From NCBI GenBank assembly GCA_946902875.1, contig OX336355.1, positions 15,409,347-15,473,346 of the forward strand: 64,000 bases of DNA, given 5' to 3'. Below, one piece after another: positions 41,257 to 51,956 of the stretch. Made by a program: the position numbers and the translations under genes. Numbering within the stretch: the first letter of the stretch is position 1; each line of letters opens with the position of its first letter. The notes beneath the pieces are model-generated. The model did no database searches. It had not been told where the DNA came from and was given only the letters and a program-made list of their open reading frames with translations. Source of the stretch: Nematopogon swammerdamellus. Its lineage: Eukaryota; Arthropoda; Insecta; Lepidoptera; Adelidae.

Positions 41257-41480
41257 AGGTGGTAGACTCAAATTGTAACCGACGGGGTTGGTACCACCGT
41301 ACTGGATGTAAGATGGCCGCATAGCAGCCTCGGTTGCGTTCTCCTCTAGTCCAGTAAGCCAGCAATCCAGGGAAGTCTCAGGTATGGCACCTACCTTCTC
41401 GGATTGGCTGGACCATGCGCTTTGGCCCCTCCGACTCAGCCACCTATACCGGATTACATAAAAAAAAAACAAAAAAAAAA
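41257..41480 (+). mobile_element. SINE-C, 5' truncated
   Basis: From AAGGTGGTAGACTCAAATTG through the central domain to TATACCGGATTACATAAAAA. Confidence 0.85.
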
Positions 41481-41481
41481 T

Positions 41482-41562
41482 TCGTTGGTGCATGTCGGCC
41501 GGAATCGAATCTCGGAAATTGAGACGAAGAGTCCAAGCCAAGACAGCGCCGACCACCCGCCG
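41482..41562 (-). mobile_element. SINE-C head, inverted relative to its neighbour
   Basis: TTCGTTGGTGCATGTCGGCC GGAATCGAATCTCGG to CGACCACCCGCCGCT is the reversed tRNA-like head with a degenerate B box. It is attached to the 3' end of a forward SINE-C. Confidence 0.75.
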
Positions 41563-41875
41563 CTCTTTAAGGAATGGGTTCGAAAGCGAACTATTGAAAC
41601 CTTCCCACTTTCTCCACAAGCCGAGGTGAGATGTTAACATAATCTATAGTTTATTAATATTTAACTGCTATTTATATTCAATTGTTAGCTGACTACAATA
41701 ACTCGCTACGGACCTGCACTCGATTTATTGTCTTCTGTGTTCGGAACGGAGCAGCACGATGTTTCTCAACCCTTGGAGGCATCATTTGGGACTGGTTCTT
41801 ACCTAAGAGTCAGTAATACCTCACAATGCTTCGCATGAGCCTCTGTTATGTTAACAATACTGCAACAATATTACA
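41563..41875. other. Unique sequence
   Basis: No gene or repeat is recognised. Confidence 0.35.
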
Positions 41876-42153
41876 CTGCTACACTGAACTGGACGGAAAA
41901 CACAAACTATTTACATAGCCGTTTCGACCGACACGTTTCATTCAGTGCGGTGGTATCAACCCGGGCGGGTTGAACCCTACCATCTAGCAAGGTAAGAAGG
42001 GAAGGGACCTACAGTTTTACGTGGAATCCGAACCACGGTCAGCCTCCAACGGTCGAGCGGTCACTCATCCAAGTACTGACCGCGCCCAGCGTTGCTTAAC
42101 AAACAATCAATAGCAACAGTCGACTGTCTGCACCACTGAGCTATCGAGGCTGA
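41876..42153 (-). mobile_element. SINE-B, tail missing
   Basis: Reversed body and head: CTACACTGAACTGGACGGAA, central domain, GGAATCCGAACCACGGTCAG, 5S-like CACTCATCCAAGTACTGACC and CCACTGAGCTATCGAGGCTG AC. An extra CAATCAATAGCAACAG lies between the 5S-like and A-box parts, as in the copy at 55791. Confidence 0.85.
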
Positions 42154-42186
42154 CGGAGATATGTTAAAGTTGAGTACGAGTGAGTT

Positions 42187-42592
42187 TTCTTTTTATGTAA
42201 AATTCGGTATGGGTGGCTGAGTCGGAGGGGCCAAAGCATATGCTCCGACAAGCCAATATCAACTCCGAGAAGGTAGGTGCCATACCGGAGAATTCCCTGG
42301 ATTGCTGGCTATACTATACTATAGGAGCACACCGAGGCTGTTTTGGGGCCTTCTTACATACAGTACGGTGGCATCAACCCAGTCGGCTACAATTTGAGCC
42401 TACCACCTAGTAAGGGGCACGGGAAGGGACCTACAGTTTTACACCGGTTCCGAACGGTGAAGCAGCAGGTGTAGGTATGCAAGTAAATTTTTTCGTCAGA
42501 AAAAAAAACGCATTGGTACAGGCCGACCGGATTTGAATCTCGGACCTTTCGCATGGAAAGCCGATGCCCAAACCTCTCGGCCACTCGCCGCT
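42187..42592 (-). mobile_element. SINE-C, full length
   Basis: Complete from poly-T to CTCGGCCACTCGCCGCT; B box decayed (GGATTTGAATC). Confidence 0.9.
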
Positions 42593-43062
42593 AATGCGAG
42601 GTAGATAAGAAATGCTAGGGAATTACGTTTGGCGAAAACACTAGTCCGTTAAATTTTCCCGATAATATATATATATTTTTTTTATTTTCACTTTATGACC
42701 CCATCCTGATTTCTAAATTTTTTTCGGGTATGTTGGTCCTGGACTTCGTGTGTCACAAAATAATAAATTTTCTTACAAAGTTTAAATTGTCTACTATTAC
42801 TACTTAAAGAATATGTGTTTTAACGAATAATAAAACATAGAAATAGAAAAGTAAATAAAAAAGGATCTAAGTACAAGAAGCGTGTATGACACATTAAACT
42901 TGTTTAAATATTAAAATTTTGTTATCTGAGGACGACCAATAAAAGTCGAAATATATGTAAAATAATGTTTTTTTTTTAATTATTGTGTACGAGACATATA
43001 TTATAAAAATCAAAAACCAAATATTGGTGTAAATAAAACTATTTAATTCAACTAAACGGTTA
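42593..43062. other. AT-rich unique sequence
   Basis: No gene or repeat is recognised. Confidence 0.4.
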
Positions 43063-43159
43063 AGATTTTAGGGGCTGTGACTTACAGACAGACCGACAAC
43101 GAAGTGTTCCTATAAGGGTACCTTTTTTACCATTTTGGAACGACACCATAAAAACACAT
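43063..43159 (+). mobile_element. Repeat M, 3' fragment
   Basis: ACAGACAGACCGACAACGAA, CCTATAAGGGTACC and ACACCATAAAAAC. Confidence 0.6.
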
Positions 43160-43161
43160 AC

Positions 43162-43213
43162 AGTCAGTCAGCGTGCAAGCGTCCACTGCTGGACATACGC
43201 CTCTCCAATTTTA
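43162..43213 (-). mobile_element. LINE 3' terminus (EAYVQQW family), 52 bp
   Basis: CAGTCAGTCAGCGTGCAAGC GTCCACTGCTGGACATACGC is the reversed last part of the LINE; extremely 5' truncated. Confidence 0.75.
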
Positions 43214-44202
43214 CATATAGACATGGTTTTTTTCTAATAGAGTATTTTTTGTATTAATTTTTTTATTTTTCTTGTAATCACTTAATACCATAGGTAATTT
43301 CATTCCGTGTACCTTCAATATTTTTCTACATTGTCACGGTTGGAGAGCCGCAGGAGTAACGGTGCGCTTGTGGGAGTGTTGAAATGTATTTGCCGGAGAA
43401 GAATAGGCCTAAGCGTTGCCTTTTGTTTCAATTAAATTATATTTTCACAGTCGCAGCCTCTAGAGGCCGCCTTGCGCTCTGTGGGGGGCTGAGGGGACCC
43501 TTTCACCCAACTACTTAAGGCCCTGTCAACTCGTATTAACCTGTACTCCTCTTTAAAGGCACCGCTTTCGCTGGTTGGAGTAGGATACAAAACACAATCA
43601 ATCAAAAATTCGGTTTTAATTTTTTTATTCCAAAACTACGGATCGAAACAAAAAAGTAAAAAGCTACGGATTTAGATATATATTCAACTAATAAAATATA
43701 TTTTTCCAAAGCCTTGATTTGGTCACTTTGCCTTAAATTCGTTTTTATAACTAAATTCAGAGGCATGTTCATGATTTTTTTTCTAACTAAATTGAGAGAC
43801 ATGTTCCTGATTTCCAAAAGCTATCGATCTGCGCTGTTAGATGAATTATTACATATTAAAATGAATCGGTCAGGTGGGTAATATTGGTGGTAAACTTCTT
43901 GAAATTCGAGTCAGACGCAGCCTCACGCCACCTTAAGGTTAAGCCAAAATGAGGGTTTTGATTTCGGCAGTGCATGTATGTGTGTGTTTATGTGTGTTCG
44001 TTTATTTCCCTTACACAGAGCCTAAACTACTTAACCGATTTCAACATAATATGAGGCATTATTGGATTGGTCCATTTTTTTCATTATTTTAAATAGCCAG
44101 ACCAGCCGCCTTATTTAGAATTTTAAAACTACAAAACTAAATGATTTTTAATATATAAAAATAAAACTTAAATTAATATTTTATTTTAAATCAGTCTAGG
44201 AA
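43214..44202. other. Unassigned sequence
   Basis: 43330-43590 is GC-richer without a supported frame. 43620-43830 contains an internal duplication (CTAAATT.AGAG.CATGTTC twice). 43950-44090 has Helitron-like phrases (TTAACCGATTTCAACATAAT). Confidence 0.35.
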
Positions 44203-44305
44203 AAACGAAGGAAAGTTGTTAAAAAATGCTTTATTTGGGCGTGTAGAAGGATTCGAACAGACAGGTAACCCGACTACAACATTTTTTATCAACTTTCCTT
44301 CGTTT
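44203..44305. repeat. Foldback with 26-bp arms
   Basis: AAACGAAGGAAAGTTG.TAAAAAATG (44203-44228) pairs with 44280-44305 with one mismatch and a 51-bp spacer. Confidence 0.8.
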
Positions 44306-45067
44306 CTGGTAGTCAGGTTTTATAAAATTTTAATGTTGGTTATATTTGATTTTCGTGTGAAAATATTTTGTGTAGCTGAAAAGAATACAATGTGTTGTTA
44401 ACCGTTCGCACTAGGAAAGATATAAATAATATTTGTTATTATTTATAAAATAAAAAAATAACAAATAAAATTTTCTTATTCTTGGAAGCATTAAATCGAA
44501 AATTAATAAGAAACTATATGAAAGGTCTGAATGAAAATTATAATAATATGCAAATTTTACATTTATTTTCTGTGCTATGCTATGCTACATTTACTGAGTA
44601 TTTGACTTTTCAGGACTGTTTCAAAATTTTCACAAATTTCCATAATCTGCCAAAAGCACTGAAAAAAAAATTGTGATCAGCATGAGTTGTGGACTCACAT
44701 TTGTAAAACTCTTGAGACCGTGAGAAAACTCAAAACACGTAAATATATTATTTTATATAAATATAAACGTTCTATTTGAAATATTAACACAATTAATTTT
44801 CCCAATCAATTAATCGTTCACAGCGAAACAGCTCCATCAATAAACCAACAGATGGCGCCACTATTCAAACACTCTCGTAAACTTTTAATGATCGCCAATA
44901 AAATTTTGTCATTTGTAATGTTGTCATTTACATCTGCCTTATATTACGCCGACAGATTAGCAATAAACTTGAAAATAAATAAATTATAAGCCGTTTGAGT
45001 GTCCCGTTTCAATGCGGCTGTAAAGTTAAGTCTTTAAGTTCTCTCTCTCTCTGTTCCGTTGTAAATA
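44306..45067. other. AT-rich unique sequence
   Basis: Short frames only; none supported. Confidence 0.4.
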
Positions 45068-45071
45068 TTGT

Positions 45072-45225
45072 ATCGGTTCTGCAGATCTTTCCTCCACAGA
45101 ACTGATAAACCCTGGAACGCTCTTCCTGCTCACATATTTCCCCCCAAGTACAGTCTCGGGTCCTTCAATAGAGGCGTGAATGGGTCCCTGTTAGGCCGGC
45201 ATGGCATTCGCAGCCCCCATCATTA
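45072..45225 (+). mobile_element. CR1/Jockey-like LINE, 3' fragment
   Basis: It encodes fragments of ALPAHIFPPKY.LGSFN.G and then CTGTTAGGCCGGCATGGCAT, matching 21970-22110. Confidence 0.75.
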
Positions 45226-45231
45226 GTAAAT

Positions 45232-45364
45232 AACGAAGTAAATAAAATATAAAACTCAGAGCTGCGCGGGTATTTACTTAGCGGTTCCCCGTCTCCTTTA
45301 AGTAACTAAACGGAAAATATTTTTTACTTTTTAAGGGATCGGGGGTTTTTAAATTTGTAATTTT
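45232..45364 (+). repeat. Repeat H fragment
   Basis: AAAACTCAGAGCTGCGCGGG and TTTTTAAGGGATCGGGGGTT match the foldback element at 16866-17060. Confidence 0.65.
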
Positions 45365-46112
45365 TTTTCTCCATAAATGATATAAAAATAAAATTTATCA
45401 TGCAGTTGAAATTTTAGGCTGGGGTTTACAAGGCTGCGTTATCAACTCCCTGATAGCCTAATATAATAGTTTGACTCTATAGCCACATGTGCGTGAAATA
45501 TTTATTTGCGGAAATTATCCTTTCATACAGAAACATATTTTCTAAAATTGCACAATTTTGATATTTCCACGGAAATTGTGTCTACCGATCTTACCTAGGG
45601 CATTAAAAATTGGTTACTACCTAACCAAGAGGGAAACCCCTCCCCTCCCTCCTTGGGTTCCGCACTCAAATTCTTCCCTTACGCCGCTCACCAATCCCTC
45701 TACTGTGAGCGAATTTTGGTGAACCCCAGTCAAATGTTAGCTGAAGTTGGTGAAATGTGACTTAATATATGGTCCAACTAAGACATAAAATAGTGTAGCA
45801 AAAGCTCACGTGTGGTTCTATCCAGCCTGGAAAGGCTGAGTAACTAAAGGTTGGGTAAAGGCTTAGTATTTTCCAGCAATAGGTTCGTTATTGCTAGATC
45901 CAGGAGATACATATTGATCAGGCGACGACGTAGCGCTAACGAACAACTCAATTTAGACTACACACAGAACAGAGACGCATATAGAATGGAGAGAGTAACT
46001 TTCACCATAACTTCTCCATCTCGCAGTACCCCTGTTTAGGGTTCCGTAGCCAGCGATGGTGGTAGGTGCATCTATAAAATCGGTCAGGTGTCTGTCCCTC
46101 CGTTCGTGAAAA
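45365..46112. other. Unassigned sequence
   Basis: No gene or named repeat is recognised; several unrelated short frames. Confidence 0.35.
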
Positions 46113-46334
46113 AATGACGACGAGTGTGGTTGGGGACGTACGACGTGAAGACGTGACGACAGGTGTAGTTGGTGACGTACGACGGTAAAATGTGACGACG
46201 GGTGTAGTTGCTGACGTACGATGTGAAGACGTGACGACGGGTGTATTTGGTGACGTATGATTTGAAAATGTTACGACGACGGGTGTAGTTGGTGACGTAC
46301 GACGTGAACACGTGACGACGGGTGTGGTGACGTA
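46113..46334. repeat. Minisatellite, unit 39 bp
   Basis: About 5.5 copies of TGACGACGGGTGTAGTTGGT GACGTACGACGTGAAGACG. Because 39 is a multiple of 3, two - strand frames stay open (repeats such as FTSYVTNYTRRH); this is a by-product, not evidence for a gene. Confidence 0.85.
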
Positions 46335-46699
46335 GTAATCATGCCCGGTTCCATAAAACACCTACTTGGGCATACAGAAGCGAGACTGTGACAAAAATGA
46401 CATGACATTTCATTGGACACTTCTAGATTCAGATTCAGATATTTATTTCTCCATAAAAAATACACAAAATTAAGAATGTTTCATTGACACATATGCATAT
46501 TCAGTATGGTTCGTCATAATTTTTGTATTGTCTTTTCCCGTTCAGAGATACTTTTATTTGAAAGTACCGGACAAGAAACATTATATACGTTTTTTTAATG
46601 ATGATGTTATGGTCTGTAACTATAAACGTTTAGTTTATACATTATAAAATATTAATTTGAATCGTCAAAGTCAGCAACATTTTTTATCCTTCCTCCTTA

Positions 46700-46920
46700 C
46701 CTATAATAAAATCCAACGTCTGCTTTCTGTCTGATTGTCTGAGTGTCTGTCTGTCCGCTTATAACTCGAGAACCACTGAACCGATTTTAATAAAAAAAAA
46801 ATTCTACGGATAGCTTGATTCTTCCCATCAACTATAGGCTACTTACTATCACGCTAAATAGCTTATGAGGTTAGCAGTGAAGTGAAATATGAGAGCGGGC
46901 GGAGCCGCGGGCACAGCTAG
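46700..46920 (+). mobile_element. Lep1-type Helitron, non-autonomous
   Basis: It opens CCTATAATAAAATCCAACGT, contains CTTATAACTCGAGAACCACT and ATAGGCTACTTACTATCACG, and ends GGCGGAGCCGCGGGCACAGC TAG followed by T. The CTAG end and nearby GC hairpin fit the Helitron rule. Confidence 0.75.
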
Positions 46921-47164
46921 TTTACAATAAGATGCAAATATAATAACACTTCTAGATGAAAGCGCGCCAGTCGTAGTTCTGTGTTACGACCGGTTAGTGG
47001 CTCGGGTGGGCCACACCGCGCTTTGTGTAGAGCCATGTTGAGTGACGGATTGCTACGTGGATAAAGAGCGAATGTGGGTTCCAGTCCGGTTTATCAAAAT
47101 TCTCAATTTAAAATGCTATTCTACATAACTTTTTATTTTAAATTGCTTCCTAACTGGGCGACTG

Positions 47165-47250
47165 TGCTCGAGGTCGGAACTCTACGCGCGGCCAATTTCA
47201 CCCCGATAGCTGCCAGTTCAAGGCTGGGCCAGTAGCTGGGTCAAGGTCAT
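47165..47250 (-). mobile_element. CR1/Jockey-like LINE, 3' fragment
   Basis: CGCGGCCAATTTCACCCCGA and AGCTGCCAGTTCAAGGCTGG match 39558-39630. Confidence 0.6.
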
Positions 47251-47255
47251 TCCTG

Positions 47256-47361
47256 AAATTAAAGGAAGCACTCACATGGCATCTAGTTCACCCGGTGTTA
47301 TGCGCTGGCATCAAGGATTTTGTAGGTTATGTAGCCAACCGTGTCAGTTTCCAAAAAAAAT
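47256..47361 (+). mobile_element. SINE-A/B tail, 5' truncated
   Basis: AAATTAAAGGAAGCACTCAC to GTCAGTTTCCAAAAAAAA. Confidence 0.8.
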
Positions 47362-47619
47362 ATATATAATATGTGTAATGTACGAACATTATTAAGTTAA
47401 TACAAATTTCGTATCAAAAAATTGATTAAGTAAGTATAAAAAAAATTTTCAAAGGCTCTTTGCACCTGATACAATGAGTTTTTCGAACGGCGATGGATCT
47501 GTAAAGTAGAGGTGGCCAAAAGTACCCAGAGTTGCTTCGAGAAAAGGATTGTACAGCCGTGTTTGCTCGACTTGGCGGGGGCAAGGCCGTGCCCCCAGAT
47601 ATCAAATAAAAAAAAAATA

Positions 47620-47740
47620 TACTTTATTGTACACCATAAAACGGAACACAACAGGCGAGTTTAATGCAGAGTAGCATTCTTTACAAACTAACTTTTGGAA
47701 TGTGGAGAAGCTGATAGGGCGGACCATGCAGTGCAAAAGA
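47620..47740 (+). repeat. Dispersed repeat G
   Basis: ATACTTTATTGTACACCATA, AACAGGCGAGTTTAATGC and TTTTGGAATGTGGAGAAGC match 11278-11390. Confidence 0.6.
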
Positions 47741-47749
47741 GAAGCGTGA

Positions 47750-48333
47750 AAAATAAAACTATTAAATAAATTGACTTAAACTTTTATTTCAAGCTTTCAA
47801 AAAACGCATGCAAATCGGTCCACTTTTAAAGATAATTAATGTTTTGATTACTTAATTACTTGATTGCAAACATAGCTTTGATCCATCCCGATTAAACCAG
47901 CTTTCAATAAAAAACCACATTAAACTTATAACACCTCTCCGGGGTTAAAAATAAGCTATTTGTAAGCCAAAGGATGGCTGCTTTCGCTCTAAGCATTTCC
48001 TACATAATGTCTGATTAAGACGAAACCGTTTCATGCGCTTGCCATCATCGAGCCGTGGAGTATTTAGTTCAAAATCACTGGTATTACAGAATACCTGTTA
48101 CGGCAAAATAACTGTCATTAGTGCAGATCAGATTAGTCATGCTTCATTTACTGGCATCGCAGTCATTAAACGTAATTCTCTATACTTTGCACGTAGCACT
48201 GTGAATAATGCCCATGCGCATGGGAAAGGATGGTGCCATTTCGTTTGGCATTGAGTGATAATTTTAATGCTCTTACTAAACACCCAATAGGGTGGGCAGA
48301 GACAAACGGATCTGTGTACATGACATGTGGAAC
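47750..48333. other. Mixed unique and repeat-like sequence
   Basis: 47755-47890 resembles 17060-17175 (CTTTTATTTCAAGCTTT, TTGATTGCAAACATAGCT). The remainder has no recognised content. Confidence 0.4.
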
Positions 48334-48412
48334 GATGCTCAGTGGAAGGATCGTGCCAAGGTGAGAAGTGGCTAACTTGTCGCCCTTTAGAACAGCATCT
48401 TGTTCTTATCCG
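48334..48412 (-). mobile_element. SINE-D, internal fragment
   Basis: CAGTGGAAGGATCGTGCCAA GGTGAG and CTTGTCGCCCTTTAGAACAG are reversed SINE-D body. Confidence 0.75.
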
Positions 48413-48445
48413 TTCGTACGCAATATAATGTATAAATGACCTATG

Positions 48446-48906
48446 TATACAGAGTGTTGTAACGGCCAGTACATTAATTCGCCAGCGCAATCCTCATGTT
48501 TTTCCGAGACAAAAAAGTGAACAAAGTTTTTCTCTAAAGTATCTAGTTTTGAAGATATAAATTTTTTAAATTTATGTTTTCGTCTAGTGTAATTTGACGC
48601 ATGCGGGGGGAGAGGGCTGGCGCGGGAATGGTTGGGATAAAAAAAACTCACGCCTCTCCGCCCCGCCGCGCATCTCCTCTTTCCGCGAACTCGTCTCTGC
48701 TCGCTCACTCACCGCGCGCCTTTCATTCCCACGTTCGTGCGGAATATTAGATCCTTTCACACTAAATAAATCAATTAGTTTGTATGAAAACTGTAACTTT
48801 TTATTTAAAGGGAATTCAGAAAAAAGTTATTTGACTTTTTGGTTACTATTGATCCCAATAATTATTTCCTAAATTTAATGTAGTGGTCGTTACAGCACCC
48901 TGTATA
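48446..48906. mobile_element. Non-autonomous DNA element, TATACAGRGTG ends
   Basis: TATACAGAGTGTTGTAACGG and the complement of the right end (TATACAGGGTGCTGTAACGA) match at about 17 of 20 positions. The interior is GC-rich in the middle (CTCCGCCCCGCCGCGCATCT). The superfamily is uncertain. Confidence 0.7.
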
Positions 48907-49305
48907 GAAGCTATATAATAAATATACTATTCTATTCCAAATTGATGATTACTTTTGCGCCATCTTGTATATTTGGCCGTGGCCAAAAGCTTATTACGTA
49001 TTGGCCGCTATATTCCGGCGTCAACGCTCGCCGACGTCAAAACATAATCTCCTAATTTAAATTTCGAACGCAATCGAATACATGTTAATTTGGTATGAAG
49101 CATTAATTGCGCCTCGGTCGCGGAGATTGGCATTCACACTGACCCTTGACCTGCGGAACGCGGCCGATGGGAAGAGTGTGTGAAAGTGTTCTAATTTTGA
49201 CAAGCTGTGTACAAATTTCGAAATGTGGTCTAAACAGCTTAACATCTGAGAGCTTTATAAATGTTTACTATCTGTGAGCTGGTCTACTGTTATTCGTTAT
49301 TTTCG
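48907..49305. other. Unique sequence
   Basis: No gene or repeat is recognised. Confidence 0.4.
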
Positions 49306-49640
49306 TATCAATACTCAATAACAATACATCTGTTCATGGTCATGGAGTAAGTAACTTTGTTTTATTAAATACTGCGTTTGTAGACTCTATGTGTGATACT
49401 AAAACTAAATTGATGATTTTTAGAAAGGTTTTCTATATGCATGTATGTTCCTCAATAACTATTAAACCGATCATCGGAATTCGATGAAACTTAGTACAAG
49501 CACATTTACATATACGAGACACAGGATAGGCTAAATACAATTCAGTTCCGGTTACGCTAAGATGTGGCACTCATTTCTTCTTTTAAATTTCTTCTTTTTA
49601 AATAGGAATTTAACGCGCGCGAAGCCGCGGGCAAAATTCC
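49306..49640 (+). mobile_element. Helitron-type repeat L
   Basis: CATGGTCATGGAGTAAGTAA CTTTGTTTTA, CGATGAAACTTAGTACAAGC and GCGCGAAGCCGCGGGCAAAA are the same, in order, as the reverse copy at 57268-57715. The CTAG end is mutated here. Confidence 0.75.
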
Positions 49641-49691
49641 TAATAATTCAGATTCAGATATTAATTTCGCCATAAAGAATACACAACATTA

Positions 49692-50096
49692 TTTTTTTTT
49701 AATGTAATCCGGTATGGATGGCTGAGTTGGAGGGGCTAAAGCGCATGATCCGACCAGCCAATATCACATCCGAGAAGGTAGGTGCCATACCGGAGACTTC
49801 CCTGGATTGCTGGCTATACTGGACTAGAGGAGAACACAACCGAGGGTGCTATGCGGCCATCTTAGTCCAGTACGGTGGTACCAACCCAGTCGGCTACAAT
49901 TTGAGCCTACCACCTAGTAAGGGGCAAGGGAAGGGACCTACAGTTTTACACTGGTTCCGAACGGTGAAGCAGCAGGTGTAGGTATGCCCGTAAATTTTTT
50001 CGTCAGAAAAAACTCATTTGTACATGCCGACCGGATTCGAACCTCGGACCCCTCGCATGAGAAGCCGATGCCCAAACCACTTGGCCACCCGCCGCT
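49692..50096 (-). mobile_element. SINE-C, full length
   Basis: Complete from poly-T to GGCCACCCGCCGCT with B box GGATTCGAACC; 8 bp deleted after CATCTTA. Confidence 0.9.
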
Positions 50097-50150
50097 TTAA
50101 GCTCGCCTATTGTGCCTAAGTTGTATAAATTGGTGTTCAATCAATAATAT
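50097..50150 (-). repeat. Dispersed repeat G fragment
   Basis: AAGCTCGCCTATTGTGCCTA A is the reverse of the 11330 motif. Confidence 0.55.
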
Positions 50151-50359
50151 TTACAGAAATGCATACATATTATCCATCGCTATAATTAGATGGCTGGTAT
50201 AAATTTGGTGTATGAGAATTTGTGAATAATTTTGTCTTTCACTTTATAAATATATATATTTTTTAATTAAATACTAACAACTTTTTGTTGCTCTATTTTT
50301 TATGTAAAACACATATTTTATTAATAATAATAAAAAAGCAAATTTATTGATGAAATATT

Positions 50360-50600
50360 TCGCCCCGATGTCGGTGGCGTCTTCAGTCAAGGGGGAAATA
50401 ATGATTTGATAGATATGTTTTTTAATATTTTCTTCTTTTTTTATTATTTTTTATATAGAAATAGAAAGCAAATGATGGTTTTATGGATACATGGTGAGTG
50501 GATGAACGTAAATTAATATGAGTTATGTATGAGATGTGAAATCTATCAAATCATTATTTCTCACCAATTGACTGAAGACGCCACCGACATCGGCGTGAAT
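50360..50600. repeat. Long inverted repeat (foldback)
   Basis: CCGATGTCGGTGGCGTCTTC AGTCA (50366-50390) and GAAATAATGATTTGATAGAT (50396-50415) are exact complements of 50569-50593 and 50541-50560. The spacer is about 125 bp. Confidence 0.85.
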
Positions 50601-51006
50601 AATTTTGTATGAGCCGGCGCTTCTATTTAATTTTTTCCATCGAATGCCTCGAAAACGCCAGATGATGACATCTCAAAGTGGCTAAGAAAAATTTATCAAA
50701 ACAAAAAACCGGTATGTCTATTTATTTATTACGCAGAACCAGCGCGCACTCCACATTCGGCCCAATACATCAATTGGCTACTGCCGCCCATTTACGAAAT
50801 AAAATATTCACGAAAATATCTAATTATTTAACTACATCTTAATTAATAGGCACTAGAAAAAAATCGATTTCTCGAAATGATTTATTTGTCATTTCGCCGT
50901 CTGCAAGTTGGAGAGTTTAACAATAAATAATTCGTAACGAGGTAATAATTCAGCAAAAAATGTTTTTGATAAAATCGCCGACCTGCCCCCCAGTTACTTT
51001 TGTAAT
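50601..51006. other. AT-rich unique sequence
   Basis: No gene or repeat is recognised. Confidence 0.4.
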
Positions 51007-51444
51007 TAGGTTTTTTTTTTTTTTTTATGGAAACTTGACACGGTTGGCTACATCACCTAGAACATCCGTGATGTCAGCCCATAACACCGGGTGAGCTAGG
51101 TGCCATGTCTGTGCTTCCCTTCATTTCGCGTCGGCTACACTGAACTGGACGGAAAACACGAACTATTTACACAGCCGTTTCGACCGACGTTTCGCTCAGT
51201 GCGGTGGTACCAACCCGGCCGGGATAAACCCTACCACCTAGTAAGGTAAGAAGGGAAGGGACCTACAGTTTAACGTGGAATCCGAACCACGGTCAGCCTC
51301 CAACAGTCGGGCGGTCATCCATCCAATAACTGACCGCACCATTAAGCTGCCGAGGCTGACGATCCCTTAGTCGACTTTTACGACATGCGACGGGGAGAGA
51401 TGCAGTGGGGCTATTCTTTTTAAGTACCGACCCCACACGGTACA
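51007..51444 (-). mobile_element. Composite SINE: A-head fused to SINE-B
   Basis: A SINE-B with reduced 5S-like part (51007-51355) is followed, on the head side, by CCCTTAGTCGACTTTTACGA to ACCCCACACGGTAC, which is the SINE-A head. Read on the - strand the order is A-head, tRNA/5S head, central domain, tail. Confidence 0.85.
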
Positions 51445-51529
51445 AGGTACTGCGGAACTTGTGAGACGTAATGATTTGATTGCATTCTTAATTTAATTCA
51501 AAGACATTCGATTTCGTGTTCGAACCCTA

Positions 51530-51856
51530 CTTGTCGGATCGGTACTTTAAAAGAATAGCCCACTGCATCTCACCCCGTGCATGTCATAAAAGGCGACTAA
51601 GGGATAAAGACAAGATGCCGGGCATAAGGGCGACAGGATAGCCACCTTTCACCTTGGCAGGGTCCTTCCACCGAGTCATGTAGCAGGTGGGTCTTCGTGC
51701 CTTACTCTCTGCTTGATAGTTATCTTGTCCTAAAACTTTGCTCTTGCTTTAAAATTAAATGTGGTGGTCGGTTATAAGCTTTAATTTACAAGATAACTTG
51801 CAGTATAACACCGACTACTCTGCTTACTCCGATTATCGGGATAAAACGTGTGGTAT
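51530..51856 (+). mobile_element. SINE-D, nearly complete
   Basis: Head (GATCGGTACTTTAAAAGAAT), body and a decayed end GATTATCGGGATAAAACGTG; a 16-bp insertion near 51745. Confidence 0.85.
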
Positions 51857-51956
51857 TAGAAGTAATTAGAGATTCCAAATTAATAGTGTACTCTTTCTAA
51901 ATAATTGTTTTAGGTGTATTTTATACTTACAGGATGCAAAAAAAATAAATAGGAGA

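Noticed and set aside
46002..46361. Repeat protein on the - strand (FTSYVTNYTRRH units)
   Set aside because: A by-product of a 39-bp minisatellite; no start context or homologue.
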